Positions 6,669 to 15,577 of a DNA stretch of 64,000 nt are shown in pieces. The stretch's first letter is position 1, and the number at the start of each line of letters is the position of its first letter. The translations under genes were made by a program, and so were the position numbers. Where the stretch lies: NCBI RefSeq assembly GCF_000709345.1, contig NZ_KL448323.1, forward strand, positions 892,242 through 956,241. Direction: 5' to 3'. The stretch is from Polaromonas glacialis. GTDB taxonomy: Bacteria > Pseudomonadota > Gammaproteobacteria > Burkholderiales > Burkholderiaceae_C. The notes beneath the pieces are model-generated. The model was given only the letters and a program-made list of their open reading frames with translations, had not been told where the DNA came from and did not search any database.

Positions 6669-9455
6669 TCAGGGCACTGCATGGCCGCCTGGTGCGGCAA
6701 GCAGTTCATGCAGCAGGGCAACGATCCGGTCGGGTTCGGCGGGCTTGGTCAGGTGTCCGTTGAAACCGGCCTCGGTCGCCCGGTCGCGGTCGTTGTCGTT
6801 GCCCCATCCGGTCAGGGCAATGGCCACCGGCTGCCTTGGAGCCGCAAGCTGGCGCAGGCGGCGGCAGACCTCGTAGCCGTTGATGTCGGGCAGGCCGATG
6901 TCCATCAGCACCGCGTCGGGCATGTCTTTTTCCATGGCGGCCAGTGCCGATTCGCCGGTGTAGGCCACGCTGACCCGAAAGCCCATCATGTCCATCATTT
7001 CCGCCAGCAGGTCGGCCGCATCGCGGTTGTCTTCCACCACCAGCAGGCGCGCGCCGGCGCCATCGGCCAAGGGTGCTTCGGCCGCCGGCGCTGCCACGCT
7101 CTCAGGCGCGTCATCGACTGGCAGTTCGATGCGAAAGGTACTGCCTTGGCCGGGACCGGCGCTGGTGGCCTGCACGCTGCCGCCGTGCAGCAGCACCAGC
7201 TTGCGTGTCAGCGCCAGGCCGATGCCCAGCCCGGTGTTGCCATACAGGCCGCTGGGGCGCTCCTGAACGAACAGCTCGAAGATTCTTTCCAGGCTGCCGG
7301 CCGGAATGCCGCTGCCGTTGTCGCTGACCTCGATGGCGACCGCGCTGCCTTCCCGGGCCACCCGAACGGTGATGGCGCCGCCGGGCGGCGTGAACTTGAC
7401 GGCATTGGTCAGCAGGTTGACGACGCACTGGACCAGCCGGGTCGCATCGCCGCGAACCGGAATGGGCGGCGGGTCGGTCAGGTGCGTGAGCGTCAGCCCG
7501 GCGGCGTCCAGCGTGGACTGCACCGAATCGATGGCGCTTTGCGCCACGGCGCACAGGTCCAGCTTCTCGTGCTGCAGATGAACCGTTCCCCGCGTGATGC
7601 GCGAGATGTCGAGCAGGTCGTCCACCAGGCGCGTGAGATGCAGCACCTGGCGCTCGATGACGGTGCGCGCCCGCTGGACCGTCTGGTCAGTCGGGTTGCG
7701 AAGCCGGATCACCTCGGCGGCGGTGCGGATGGGCGCCAGCGGATTGCGCAGTTCATGCGCCAGCGTCGCCAGGAACTCGTCTTTCTGGCGGTCGGCTTCG
7801 CGCAGTTGTCCGTTGGCGGCGTTCAGCGCCTGTTCGGCAAGCCGGATGCCGGTGATGTCATGCGAGATATGGCCGGTGCCGTAAACATGCCCGTCGATGT
7901 CGATCAGGGGGAAACTGGTGTCCAGGTGGTGCAGCGTGCCGCTGTCGAGCGGGGTGACCTTTTCAATCTGCATGGCCTGCCGGGTCTGCATCACCTGCAG
8001 GTCGTGCTGGCGCACCACATCGGCATCGGCCGCGGGAACCAGGTCATGCATCGTCAGGCCGCATATTGCCTGCCGGCTCATTCCCAGGACCTTCTCCACC
8101 TTGTGGTTCACGTCCAGGAAGCGGCCGTCGATGTCCTTGTAGGCAATCACGGTGGGAAAGTTGTCCATGGTGCTCTGCAGCAGCTGCTGCCGTTCGCGCA
8201 GCGCCTTCTCGGCATGGATGCGGTCCGTGACATCCACCTGCGCCACGACGCCGCCGACCACCTGACCGGCCGCGCCGAGGACCGGCGCCGACGACAGCAT
8301 GGTGAACAGCCGCTCGTTTGGCCGGCCGAAGGGTTCGATCTCGATGAGGTCGTTGCAGGTTTCACCCCGCAGCGAGCGCGCCAGGCCCCATTCATGCGCC
8401 AGTATCCGCTGTCCGTGCCGCGCCGACCCATCGGCCCACCAGCCTTTCCATTCGCCATAGTTGCCGGCATTTTTCGAGAACGGCGCCGTGCCCCAGATAT
8501 CTTCGGTGGCCTCGTTCATGCGAACGATCCTGCCCTGCGCGTCGGCCACGATGATGCTGGCGGGCACTGCGTTGAAGGTGGCATCGAGCACACGGCGCTC
8601 GGCCTCTGCCGCTTCGGCAGCGCTGATGGCCTCCTTGCGGCTGGCGTTGAGCGCGGCCATGGCAAGCACCCGGTCCGTGACGTCCGCCCCGCTGGCCACC
8701 AGGGCGGTGATCTGTCCGTTGCCCTCGCGCAGAGGCCCGACCTGGAAATCAATCGTGAGCGTCTTTCCGGAATGCTCCACTTCGATGTCGAAGCGCACGG
8801 TTTCGCCGGTTGCCGCGCGCTCGATGGCTGCGCGCACGCGCTGCTGCCTGGCATCGCTGGCCCGCCAGAAGGCCTCCCACAAGGGGCGGCCGAGAATCTC
8901 ATCCCTGCGCAACTCGGTTACCAGCAAGGCTTCCTCGTTGACCTCGTGCAGGGTTCCGTCGAGGCTGAGGATGCCGACGTACGCATACAGGTTGTCCAGC
9001 ACCAGCCTGAGCCGCTGGCTGGACTCGCGCAATTGCCGCTCGGTACTGTTCACGCGTGCCAGCGCCGACTTCATGAAATGAATCACCAGGCAGTCGATGA
9101 GCAGGATGGAGGAGAAAAAAGCCAGGGCGACCATGTCGGCGCCCGTCAGAGAAACAGACCGGTCCGGCTGGATGAAAAAGAGCCAGGCCGCCAGAAAGCT
9201 CAAGCTTGACGCCAGCAGCCCCGGGCCCAGTCCCGTCAGGTAAGTGGCCAGGAACACGGCCGGAAAAAAGGTCAGGAAGGGAAAGCCCTTGTCAGGCAGC
9301 ACATCGACCAGTTCAAACCGCGCAGCCAGCGCGACGACGAAGAAAACCAGCGCCAGCGCGTAGCGCTGCCACGCCGGGGCTTCGGTCATGCGCTGGGCAT
9401 AGGCCAAACCCAGGTAACGCATGGGCATGGACGCTGCGGGGAGGTTTTGGTACAT
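6669..9455 (-). CDS. Membrane-anchored multi-PAS hybrid sensor histidine kinase, 928 aa
   Basis: Hydrophobic segments at about residues 30-130 (RYALALVFFVVALAARF, PFLTFFPAVFLATYL, GPGLLASSLSFLAAWLFF, ADMVALAFFSSILLIDCLV) resemble the DUF4118/KdpD-type membrane module. Three PAS domains follow (about 145-265, 285-415 and 425-540, each ending in a VTDR or DITG segment). The HisKA box FLATLAHELRNPLAPI carries the phospho-accepting His567. The ATPase domain shows N-box VVNLLTNAVKFT, G1 SDNGSGI and G2 NTGLGIGLAL. The C-terminal receiver has phosphorylation site Asp852 in VLMDIGLPDINGYEVC. It lacks a DNA-binding output and stands alone, so the partner (a phosphotransfer protein or another regulator) is elsewhere. 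The signal is unknown; PAS domains often sense redox state, oxygen or small ligands. Confidence 0.9.
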   Translation of the reverse strand: MYQNLPAASMPMRYLGLAYAQRMTEAPAWQRYALALVFFVVALAARFELVDVLPDKGFPFLTFFPAVFLATYLTGLGPGLLASSLSFLAAWLFFIQPDRSVSLTGADMVALAFFSSILLIDCLVIHFMKSALARVNSTERQLRESSQRLRLVLDNLYAYVGILSLDGTLHEVNEEALLVTELRRDEILGRPLWEAFWRASDARQQRVRAAIERAATGETVRFDIEVEHSGKTLTIDFQVGPLREGNGQITALVASGADVTDRVLAMAALNASRKEAISAAEAAEAERRVLDATFNAVPASIIVADAQGRIVRMNEATEDIWGTAPFSKNAGNYGEWKGWWADGSARHGQRILAHEWGLARSLRGETCNDLIEIEPFGRPNERLFTMLSSAPVLGAAGQVVGGVVAQVDVTDRIHAEKALRERQQLLQSTMDNFPTVIAYKDIDGRFLDVNHKVEKVLGMSRQAICGLTMHDLVPAADADVVRQHDLQVMQTRQAMQIEKVTPLDSGTLHHLDTSFPLIDIDGHVYGTGHISHDITGIRLAEQALNAANGQLREADRQKDEFLATLAHELRNPLAPIRTAAEVIRLRNPTDQTVQRARTVIERQVLHLTRLVDDLLDISRITRGTVHLQHEKLDLCAVAQSAIDSVQSTLDAAGLTLTHLTDPPPIPVRGDATRLVQCVVNLLTNAVKFTPPGGAITVRVAREGSAVAIEVSDNGSGIPAGSLERIFELFVQERPSGLYGNTGLGIGLALTRKLVLLHGGSVQATSAGPGQGSTFRIELPVDDAPESVAAPAAEAPLADGAGARLLVVEDNRDAADLLAEMMDMMGFRVSVAYTGESALAAMEKDMPDAVLMDIGLPDINGYEVCRRLRQLAAPRQPVAIALTGWGNDNDRDRATEAGFNGHLTKPAEPDRIVALLHELLAAPGGHAVP

Positions 9456-9668
9456 AAGGTAAAGACTGGTTCAGGATGCTGGATTTAGAGGTCGTGCGCT
9501 GCGCGAACCAGTCCTGGTACCCCAGCAGTTTTGGGTAAAAACGCCTGATCATATCTTTGCCGGCTTCCAGCCTTGGGATGTAAGGGAACTTCCCTTAGGC
9601 CGCCTGTCAGCAGTTCCTTACAAACTGGCGCCGTCTGCAATCCGCCTTCTGGCCTGTTGCAGGCCTGC

Positions 9669-10091
9669 CTAGCCAGGCAGGCGTTTCAAGGGGCCAAAAC
9701 AGGCCTTCAGCGACTCTTCCCGGCAGATGATCAGCTGGTCTTTCCGGGGGCTGAACTGGATGAAGCGTGTCAGCGGCTCGCCGGGCGCTTCGTGCAGGTC
9801 GCCCGAACAGTCGCGTTTCCCGTTGCTTTCGGTCACGGTTTCACTCAAGCGGTAAAAGCCCAGCAGGCTGGGAATGGCCGCGACTTCGTAGCGGCTTTGC
9901 GTCGTTTCCTCGCCGCTGCTGCCCAGGCGCGTGCCGTCGGCGCGGTAGTGAAGTTGCTCGGTGCAGGGCTTGTCCGGCAATGTCCAGGACCAGCTTCCCG
10001 TGAGGGGATGCGGCGCAGGCGACGGCGGCTCGGCGGCTTGCGCTGAAAAAACGCTGCACATCACGATGGCAAAAAAGAACGGTGTTCGCAA
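9669..10091 (-). CDS. Secreted small protein of unknown function, 140 aa
   Basis: A signal peptide (RTPFFFAIVMCSVFSAQA, cleavage near residue 19) is followed by HPLTGSWSWTLPDKPCTEQLHYRADGT. The GSW-W and RADGT pattern is typical of small lipocalin-like or cystatin-like periplasmic proteins. Three or four cysteines (KPCTE, KRDCSG, IICREE, KACFG) could form two disulfides after export. It stands alone on the minus strand between the sensor kinase and a GST gene. No catalytic motif is visible and the function is unknown. Confidence 0.6.
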   Translation of the reverse strand: MRTPFFFAIVMCSVFSAQAAEPPSPAPHPLTGSWSWTLPDKPCTEQLHYRADGTRLGSSGEETTQSRYEVAAIPSLLGFYRLSETVTESNGKRDCSGDLHEAPGEPLTRFIQFSPRKDQLIICREESLKACFGPLKRLPG

Positions 10092-10274
10092 ACGGGTGAC
10101 TCCTGACGTTGAAAAATGGGCCCAGGCTGCATTGGCCTGTGGTGTTGATTATCGTGACGATGACAGCATGGCTGTGCTGATTGACCCTGCGGCGGCGCTG
10201 CTGTCGCAGCCGCTCCAAGCCCGTGGCCAGACTCCACCTAAACTGGCATTCCCAACTTCAGGAGACTTCATTTC

Positions 10275-10922
10275 ATGCTGACACTTTGCGGCTTTCCCGT
10301 TTCCAACTACTACAACAAGGTCAAGCTGGCGCTGCTTGAAAAAGACGTGCCTTTCAACGAAGAGGTGGTGACGCTGCCCATTGCCGATGAGGCGGCGCTT
10401 GCCGCTTCGCCACTCGGGAAGGTGCCCTTCCTGCGCACGCCCGACGGCTGCCTGTGCGAGAGCCAGGCGATCATGGAATTCATCGAGTCGGCCTGGCCCG
10501 CGCCGCCGCTGCTGCCGGCCGACCCGTTCGCCGCCGCCAAGGTGCGCGAACTCATCACCTTCATCGAACTGCACCTGGAACTGGTCGCGCGCGAACTCTA
10601 CGGCCAGGCGTTTTTTGGCGGAACGGTGAGCGAATCGACCCAGGCGCGGGTGCGCAGGCAACTCGAAAAGAACATTCCTGCCTTCAAGCAACTGGCGAAA
10701 TTTTCGCCTTACGTGGCGGGCGAGGGGTTCACCCAGGCGGACTGCGCCGCCTTTGCCAGCCTGCCCTTGGTCGGAATGGCCAGCAAGGCCGTCCTGGGCG
10801 AAGACCTGCTGCTGGCGGCCGGCATCGACTACAAGCCCTACATCCGCCTGGTCAGCGAACGGCCGTCGGCGAAGAAGGTGCTGGCCGACCGCAAGGCCTA
10901 CCAGGCCAGGCCTGCAGCCTGA
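10275..10922 (+). CDS. Glutathione S-transferase family protein, 215 aa
   Basis: An N-terminal thioredoxin-like domain (LTLCGFPVSNYYNKVKLALL) carries the glutathione-binding region, with the conserved GKVPFL cis-proline turn and CESQAIMEFIE, the SxAI motif that binds the gamma-glutamyl group. The all-helical C-terminal domain spans residues 85-215 and includes the GEGFTQADCAAFASLPLV helix with the N-capping motif of GSTs. A CAGGAG ribosome-binding site lies before ATG 10275. The substrate cannot be told from sequence. It is a single gene with no obvious operon partners. Confidence 0.9.
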   Translation: MLTLCGFPVSNYYNKVKLALLEKDVPFNEEVVTLPIADEAALAASPLGKVPFLRTPDGCLCESQAIMEFIESAWPAPPLLPADPFAAAKVRELITFIELHLELVARELYGQAFFGGTVSESTQARVRRQLEKNIPAFKQLAKFSPYVAGEGFTQADCAAFASLPLVGMASKAVLGEDLLLAAGIDYKPYIRLVSERPSAKKVLADRKAYQARPAA

Positions 10923-10942
10923 GCCGTCCGCGCCAAGGGTAT

Positions 10943-12043
10943 TCAGCGTCTGTTGAAGGCATCGAGCGCTGCGCGGCCGGTGGCCGGGTCGTCGGTGAAG
11001 AAGCCATCGATGCCGGCGCGCAGAAACGCGCTGATCTCGGCGGCCAGGTCGCCCTGTTCGCTCGGCGATGCGGTAACGCCGCGCCGCAGCTCGGCCGGCA
11101 GGAAAGGGTTTTCAGGGCGGAAGGTGTAGGGATGCACAAACAGGCCCACAGCGTGCGCGTCAGCCACGAGCGATGTCGGCGTGTACAGGCGATTTCTGGC
11201 GGTGCGTGGAATCACCAGGTTTTTGTCGGGCCCGATCCCGCTGGCATAGCCGGCGACTTCGCGCAGGCCGGCGGCGCTGCCGATGTCGGCATAGGTGCGC
11301 GCGTCGCCTGCCAGCCGGAAGTCCTCGGGCCGGCCGCGTCCCGCCAGCAGTTGAACGGTGCGCAGGTCGGTCAACAAACGTATTTGCTTCAGGCTGGCCA
11401 CCTCGAAGGACTGGATGAACACCGGCGCCGGGCGGTCTTGATAGCCATTGGCATGGAGCGCATCGACCAGCCGCTTTTCCAGCGGCAGGCCGATCGACCT
11501 GAAATAGCCCGGATGCTTGATCTCGGGGTAAAGGGCAATCGTCCGGCCGGTTTCCCGTGTCTGGGCTTTCGCCAGGTCGATCACAGCCTGCAATGTCGGC
11601 ACCACGAAGCGGTCGTTGAAGGCCGTGCTGGCCGGGCGGTTCAGGGGAATGCGCTCGCGGGCGCGCAGCGTCTGCAGTTCGGCCAGCGTGAAATCCTCGG
11701 TGAACCAGCCGGTGGTGCTGACGTTGTCGATCAGCCTTGTCGCCTGGCGGTCGGCAAATTCCGGCTTGTCGGCGACGTTGGTGGTACCGGAGATTTCATT
11801 TTCATGCCGCGCGACCAGCACGCCGTCCCGGGTGCTGACCAGATCGGGCTCGATCGCGTCGGCGCCGTCGTCGATCGCCCGGGCATACGCTTCGAGCGTG
11901 TGCTCGGGGCGCAAGGCGCTGGCGCCCCGGTGGGCGATCACCAGTTTGCCGGGCAGTGGCGATGCACGGGTCTGCACACCGCCGGTCCAGCCGGGCAGGC
12001 CGACGCCGATGGCCCCCCACGCGAGGCAATGCCGCCGGTTCAT
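10943..12043 (-). CDS. Secreted glycerophosphodiester phosphodiesterase, 366 aa
   Basis: Hydrolyses glycerophosphodiesters to glycerol 3-phosphate and an alcohol. The catalytic elements of the GDPD TIM barrel are visible: VIAHRGAS (His38, Arg39), AIEPDLVSTRDG (Glu65, Asp67), His80 in VARHE, and later IALYPEIKHP and PVFIQSF. A leader starting MNRRHCLAWGAIGVG points to export, possibly by the Tat route. An in-frame start exists upstream at 12157, but it would overlap the next gene by 80 bases. ATG 12043 begins exactly at the signal peptide and is preferred. Length fits the periplasmic GlpQ-like enzymes (about 350 residues). Confidence 0.9.
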   Translation of the reverse strand: MNRRHCLAWGAIGVGLPGWTGGVQTRASPLPGKLVIAHRGASALRPEHTLEAYARAIDDGADAIEPDLVSTRDGVLVARHENEISGTTNVADKPEFADRQATRLIDNVSTTGWFTEDFTLAELQTLRARERIPLNRPASTAFNDRFVVPTLQAVIDLAKAQTRETGRTIALYPEIKHPGYFRSIGLPLEKRLVDALHANGYQDRPAPVFIQSFEVASLKQIRLLTDLRTVQLLAGRGRPEDFRLAGDARTYADIGSAAGLREVAGYASGIGPDKNLVIPRTARNRLYTPTSLVADAHAVGLFVHPYTFRPENPFLPAELRRGVTASPSEQGDLAAEISAFLRAGIDGFFTDDPATGRAALDAFNRR

Positions 12044-12077
12044 GCCCACCCCGGGATTCAGCAGTCTGACACCATCT

Positions 12078-12983
12078 TCAGCCCGCAGCCATCTGCAACT
12101 GGACCTTGAAAAAGCCGACCGTGCGTTCCCAGGCGAGCTGGGCCGCTTGCGCGTCAAAGCGCGGCGTGGTGTCGTTGTTGAAACCGTGTTGCGTGCCGGC
12201 GTATTGGTGCATCTTGTATTTGGCGCCCGCCGCCTTCAGCGCGGCTTCGTACGCTGGCCAGGCGGCATTGATGCGCTCGTCCACGGCGGCCAGATGCGCC
12301 AGCAGCGGCGCCTTGGCCCTGGCCGCTTCAGCGGGCGCGGGGCTGTTGCCATAAAAAGGCACGGCCGCATGCAGCTCCGGCAGGCGTATGGCCAACTGGT
12401 GGACGATGCCGCCGCCATAGCAAAAGCCCACCGCGCCGAGCTTGCCCGTGGCGTCGGGTCGGGCATTGAGCCACAGGCTCGCGGCCAAAAAGTCCTCCAT
12501 CGCCTTGGCCTGGTCCAGCGTGGCGAACAAGGTCCGGGCTTTTTCTTCGTCGCCCGGATAGCCGCCCACTGGCGTCAGTGCGTCGGGGGCAAACGCCATG
12601 AAGCCGTCCAGCGCCAGGCGCCGCGTGATGTCTTCAATGTGCGGGTTCAGGCCCCGGTTTTCGTGGATCACCAGAACTGCGGGCAATCTGGCCGTGCCCG
12701 CGCCGGCGGGGCGGGCCAGGTAGCCTTTGATGCTGCCATTGCCGGCGGGCGAGGGAACGCTCGGCCGCTCGGTCCTGAGCCGCGCATCGTCCTGCGGGAC
12801 CTGCTGGCCCGCCGCAAAATTGGGGCTCAGCGCCGCCAGCAGGCCGACGGCGGTGACGCCCGCCGTGGCGAACTTTTGCGCTTTCACCAGAAAGCCGCGC
12901 CGGTCGAGGCTGCCGTGGACGTAGGCATCAAACAGAATCAGCAATTCCTGGTCAAAGTCTTGTGCGGTCAAGCGTGGCGGCAT
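12078..12983 (-). CDS. Dienelactone hydrolase family protein, 301 aa
   Basis: Alpha/beta hydrolase with a DLH domain at about residues 85-295. The nucleophile elbow is AVGFCYGGG with Cys188, followed by Asp235 (LAAVDERI) and His266 (GTQHGFNN), the Cys-Asp-His triad of dienelactone hydrolases. The motif VIHENRGLNPHIEDITRRLALDGF is typical of the family. An N-terminal extension of about 60 residues contains DRRGFLVKAQKFATAGVTAVG, an internal Tat-like segment, which suggests that the protein is exported after a longer leader, as in several beta-proteobacterial homologues. The gene starts 34 bases upstream of the GDPD gene and may be co-transcribed with it. The natural substrate is unknown; not every family member acts on dienelactone. 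Confidence 0.9.
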   Translation of the reverse strand: MPPRLTAQDFDQELLILFDAYVHGSLDRRGFLVKAQKFATAGVTAVGLLAALSPNFAAGQQVPQDDARLRTERPSVPSPAGNGSIKGYLARPAGAGTARLPAVLVIHENRGLNPHIEDITRRLALDGFMAFAPDALTPVGGYPGDEEKARTLFATLDQAKAMEDFLAASLWLNARPDATGKLGAVGFCYGGGIVHQLAIRLPELHAAVPFYGNSPAPAEAARAKAPLLAHLAAVDERINAAWPAYEAALKAAGAKYKMHQYAGTQHGFNNDTTPRFDAQAAQLAWERTVGFFKVQLQMAAG

Positions 12984-13156
12984 GGGGCGTTCCTTGGTTA
13001 AAAAAAATAGCAGAATACGCCGCGCGCCGACCAGCCGCCGCGCGGTCTGTTCATGGGCAGCAAGCCTTGGGGTTATCGCCGGGCGAGTCCGATGGAACGG
13101 CCTTGCCTGTGCCAGCGTGCCGGCGCGTTAGCATCATGGCTTTGCCAGGAGCCTCC

Positions 13157-13960
13157 ATGCGCCAGCGCGCCAGCGAACCCCAAGCCTCGGTGGCCCTTTA
13201 CTGGGACTTTGAAAACCTGCACGCCAGCCTGTGCGAAGCCCGTCAGGAGGGCGCCTACAGCAAGCAGGACAACCGCTTTCGGGTGCAGGAGCCGCTGATC
13301 GACATCCAGGCCGTGGTCGAGCTGGCGGCCTCATTCGGGCCGATCGCCATCAACCGCGCCTACTGCAACTGGCAGTATTTCAGCCGCTACCGCGATGCGC
13401 TGCTGCAGTGCGCGGTCGAGTTGATCCAGCTGTTCCCGCCCGGCGGCTCGGCCAAGAACGGCGCCGACATCAGCCTGTGCCTGGACGCGATGGAAGACAT
13501 GGGCCGCTTCGGCCATATCGGCACGGTCATCATCGTCGGCGGCGACAGCGACTTCATGCCGGTGTCGCAAAAGGTCAAGGCCGCAGGCCGCAGCCTGGTC
13601 GGCATCGGCACCCGCAAATCGACCAACCGCCACTGGGCCAAGAGCTGCCACGCTTTCCATTACTACGAAAACCTGCTGGAAAACCTGCAGGCGCCGGGGC
13701 TGGCGGCCGCGCAACCGGCAGCGTCGCTTGCCGATGACGCCGCCGCCGGGCTGCTGACGCGCGCGATTCGCCTGCTGGCCCAGGCCCAGGGCGATGCCTG
13801 GGTCAGCCCGCAAGCCGTCTGGCAGATGATCCGACGGCTCGATTCGACCTTTGATGCGAAGGAGTACGGCCACGCGAATTTCCCGGCCATGCTGTCGGCC
13901 TTCAGCGCGCTGCTGGAAGTCAGCGAAGATGGCCAGCCGCCCCTGCTGCGGCTGCGCTGA
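13157..13960 (+). CDS. NYN-domain putative ribonuclease with C-terminal LOTUS/OST-HTH domain, 267 aa
   Basis: NYN (LabA/DUF88) PIN-like nuclease fold: VALYWDFENLHASL with Asp17 and Asn20, NGADISLCLDAMED with Asp104, and VIIVGGDSDFMPV with Asp130 and Asp132 form the expected acidic metal site. Residues 198-256 (LLTRAIRLLAQAQGDAWVSP... ending SALLEV) fit an OST-HTH/LOTUS domain, which binds RNA or partner proteins. The first possible in-frame start lies at 12962, but a clear CAGGAG ribosome-binding site 6 bases before ATG 13157 fixes the start there. It is divergent from the dienelactone-hydrolase gene. Function is probably RNA turnover, without known target. Confidence 0.85.
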   Translation: MRQRASEPQASVALYWDFENLHASLCEARQEGAYSKQDNRFRVQEPLIDIQAVVELAASFGPIAINRAYCNWQYFSRYRDALLQCAVELIQLFPPGGSAKNGADISLCLDAMEDMGRFGHIGTVIIVGGDSDFMPVSQKVKAAGRSLVGIGTRKSTNRHWAKSCHAFHYYENLLENLQAPGLAAAQPAASLADDAAAGLLTRAIRLLAQAQGDAWVSPQAVWQMIRRLDSTFDAKEYGHANFPAMLSAFSALLEVSEDGQPPLLRLR

Positions 13961-13981
13961 TGGGCGCTTTCAGGTGATCAA

Positions 13982-14040
13982 GGGACTATAAAAAAGATAG
14001 CTGCTTACGCAAGCTGGATATGCGGGAAGTGCCTTTTTTG
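13982..14040 (+). repeat. Dispersed palindromic intergenic repeat, copy a
   Basis: Contains GATAGCTGCTTACGC followed by ATGCGGGAAGTGCCTTTTTT. It shares the ATAGCTGC...GCGC...GGCATTTTT layout with copies near 20.9, 29.8, 39.1, 52.5, 56.0 and 62.0 kb. The T-run at the end could also help terminate transcription from the NYN gene. Confidence 0.6.
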
Positions 14041-14084
14041 TGCTGAAAACAGATCAATTCATGGCGCCATGCGTTCCATGGCCT

Positions 14085-14615
14085 TCACGACCGGCTGGGC
14101 GGCCCATCAGCCGGCGCAAGAATCCGGATATGTTCGGGGGGCAGCGCGTGTTCTTCCAGGTTGACGCCGGGGCCGCCCCGGTCGATGGCCAGGAAATCCG
14201 TGGTCGCGTGCAGCGACAGCAGCGGATGGTGCCAGGTGCCGCGCGCGTAGTTCACGCCCTGCCCGGGGGCCGCCAGGAAGCAGCGCAGAGCCTGCACGTC
14301 GGGCGCGTCGCCGCCGGGCGCCACGACCACCAGATAGGGCAGGGCTGCCAGCGGCATGAAGGCCTGGCTGCCCAGCGGGTGGCGTTCCAGCACGTTCAAA
14401 AAAAGAGGGAACTGGCGCGGATGCGAGCGAAAGATGCTGATCAGCGCCCGGGCGCCGTTGCCGGCCAGGTCAACACTGGCCAGGTCGTGGTAGCGCTCGG
14501 CATGGCCCTGGTTGACCTGGAAACGCTGGGCGCTGTCGCTGGCCTCGATGACATCGCCAAACGGCGCGAACGCGGCGGCGGTCAAGGGTTCAGGCGTCAG
14601 GATGCAGGGGTTCAT
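14085..14615 (-). CDS. allA: Ureidoglycolate lyase AllA, 176 aa
   Basis: Cleaves ureidoglycolate to glyoxylate and urea in allantoin breakdown. Family features are the start LTAAAFAPFGDVIE, the central FRSHPRQFPLFLNVLERHPLGSQAF segment, and the active-site stretch GVNYARGTWHHPLL. Length (176) fits AllA (about 160-170). It is the last gene of the seven-gene minus-strand operon and starts 2 bases after the RpiR gene ends. With the upstream hydantoinase-type enzyme it suggests a ureide pathway ending in glyoxylate. Confidence 0.9.
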   Translation of the reverse strand: MNPCILTPEPLTAAAFAPFGDVIEASDSAQRFQVNQGHAERYHDLASVDLAGNGARALISIFRSHPRQFPLFLNVLERHPLGSQAFMPLAALPYLVVVAPGGDAPDVQALRCFLAAPGQGVNYARGTWHHPLLSLHATTDFLAIDRGGPGVNLEEHALPPEHIRILAPADGPPSRS

Positions 14616-14617
14616 GG

Positions 14618-15556
14618 CTAGCAGTCGATGTCTTCAAGACCGGTTTCAAAGGTTTCGCCGGCGCCCAGGCGCTGCTTGCCGCGCTTGCTGAAGGCCACGC
14701 CCATGGCCAGCGTCTGCGCCAGGCTCATGGCGGCGCACAGCGAGCGAAAACCCAGCAGCTCGGCATCGTTGACTTCCAGCACCAGGTCGGCGCCCTGCGC
14801 AATCGGGCTGAAGATCGAATTCGTCAGGGCCAGGCGCTTCACGCCACGCCGGCTCAGCTGCTGGCACACCTGCAGCGTGTCGCCGGCATACGGCGGAAAG
14901 CTGACGGCAATCAAAAGGTGGCCGGCGCCGGCAATCGAGGCCTGCTCGTTGATGCTGCCGCCCAGGCCGTTGATCTGCACCGTCGGGCAGCCGACCCGGT
15001 TCAGCGCGTAGGCCAGGTAGGCGGCCACGGCATACGACCGGCGCAGCCCCACCACATGCACCAGTGGAGCCTGCTCGATCAGCTCGATGGCGGCCTGCAG
15101 CGGCAGGCTGGCGGCGTCGGCGCGCAGATGCTCCAGCGACACCATGTTGGCCTGGCTGAACGCCTGCAGCACCTGCGCCGGATCGTCGGGGTTGTCCAGC
15201 GTCTGCTCGCCACCGAAGTGCCGGATGCGTTCCGGAAAGCTGGGTTTTCCGGCATGCTGCAGCGGCTCGCGAAACAGCCGCTGCAGGTCGCTGTAACCTT
15301 CGCAACCCAGGGACTGGGCCAGGCGGATGAAGGTCGCGGCAGCCACCTTGGACGTGCGTGCCAGCGTGGCCACGGGGTTGAGCGCCACTTCGTTGGGATG
15401 GTCCAGCGCATAGCGCGCGGCGGCGCGCAGGCGGGGCGTCAGCCTTTCGCTCTCGCGGCCGATCAGTTCGCGCAGCTCGGCCAGGTTGGCGGGCCGGGCG
15501 GGGCGGTCCGCTCTGGCGGGGCTGGCCGGTGCTGCGGACTGGACGGTGGGTGTCAC
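14618..15556 (-). CDS. RpiR-family transcriptional regulator, 312 aa
   Basis: The N-terminal HTH_6 domain (residues about 30-110) includes LRAAARYALDHPNEVALNPVA and TSKVAAATFIRLAQSLGCEGYSDLQ, the recognition helix region of RpiR proteins. The C-terminal SIS domain (about 150-275) includes VVGLRRSYAVAAYLAYALNRVG and LLIAVSFPPYAGDTLQ, which binds a phosphosugar or related ligand in the family. It lies 21 bases after the dihydropyrimidinase gene and 2 bases before allA, so it most likely controls this operon. Candidate binding sites are the AATTATTTG repeats upstream of the first gene of the operon at 20.68-20.72 kb. Confidence 0.9.
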   Translation of the reverse strand: MTPTVQSAAPASPARADRPARPANLAELRELIGRESERLTPRLRAAARYALDHPNEVALNPVATLARTSKVAAATFIRLAQSLGCEGYSDLQRLFREPLQHAGKPSFPERIRHFGGEQTLDNPDDPAQVLQAFSQANMVSLEHLRADAASLPLQAAIELIEQAPLVHVVGLRRSYAVAAYLAYALNRVGCPTVQINGLGGSINEQASIAGAGHLLIAVSFPPYAGDTLQVCQQLSRRGVKRLALTNSIFSPIAQGADLVLEVNDAELLGFRSLCAAMSLAQTLAMGVAFSKRGKQRLGAGETFETGLEDIDC

Positions 15557-15577
15557 GAAGATAGGGCCCGTGGTGGT

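Noticed and set aside
6651..9209. Plus-strand open frame of about 850 codons opposite the sensor kinase
   Set aside because: Mirror of the kinase codon pattern. The minus strand carries all histidine-kinase and receiver motifs.
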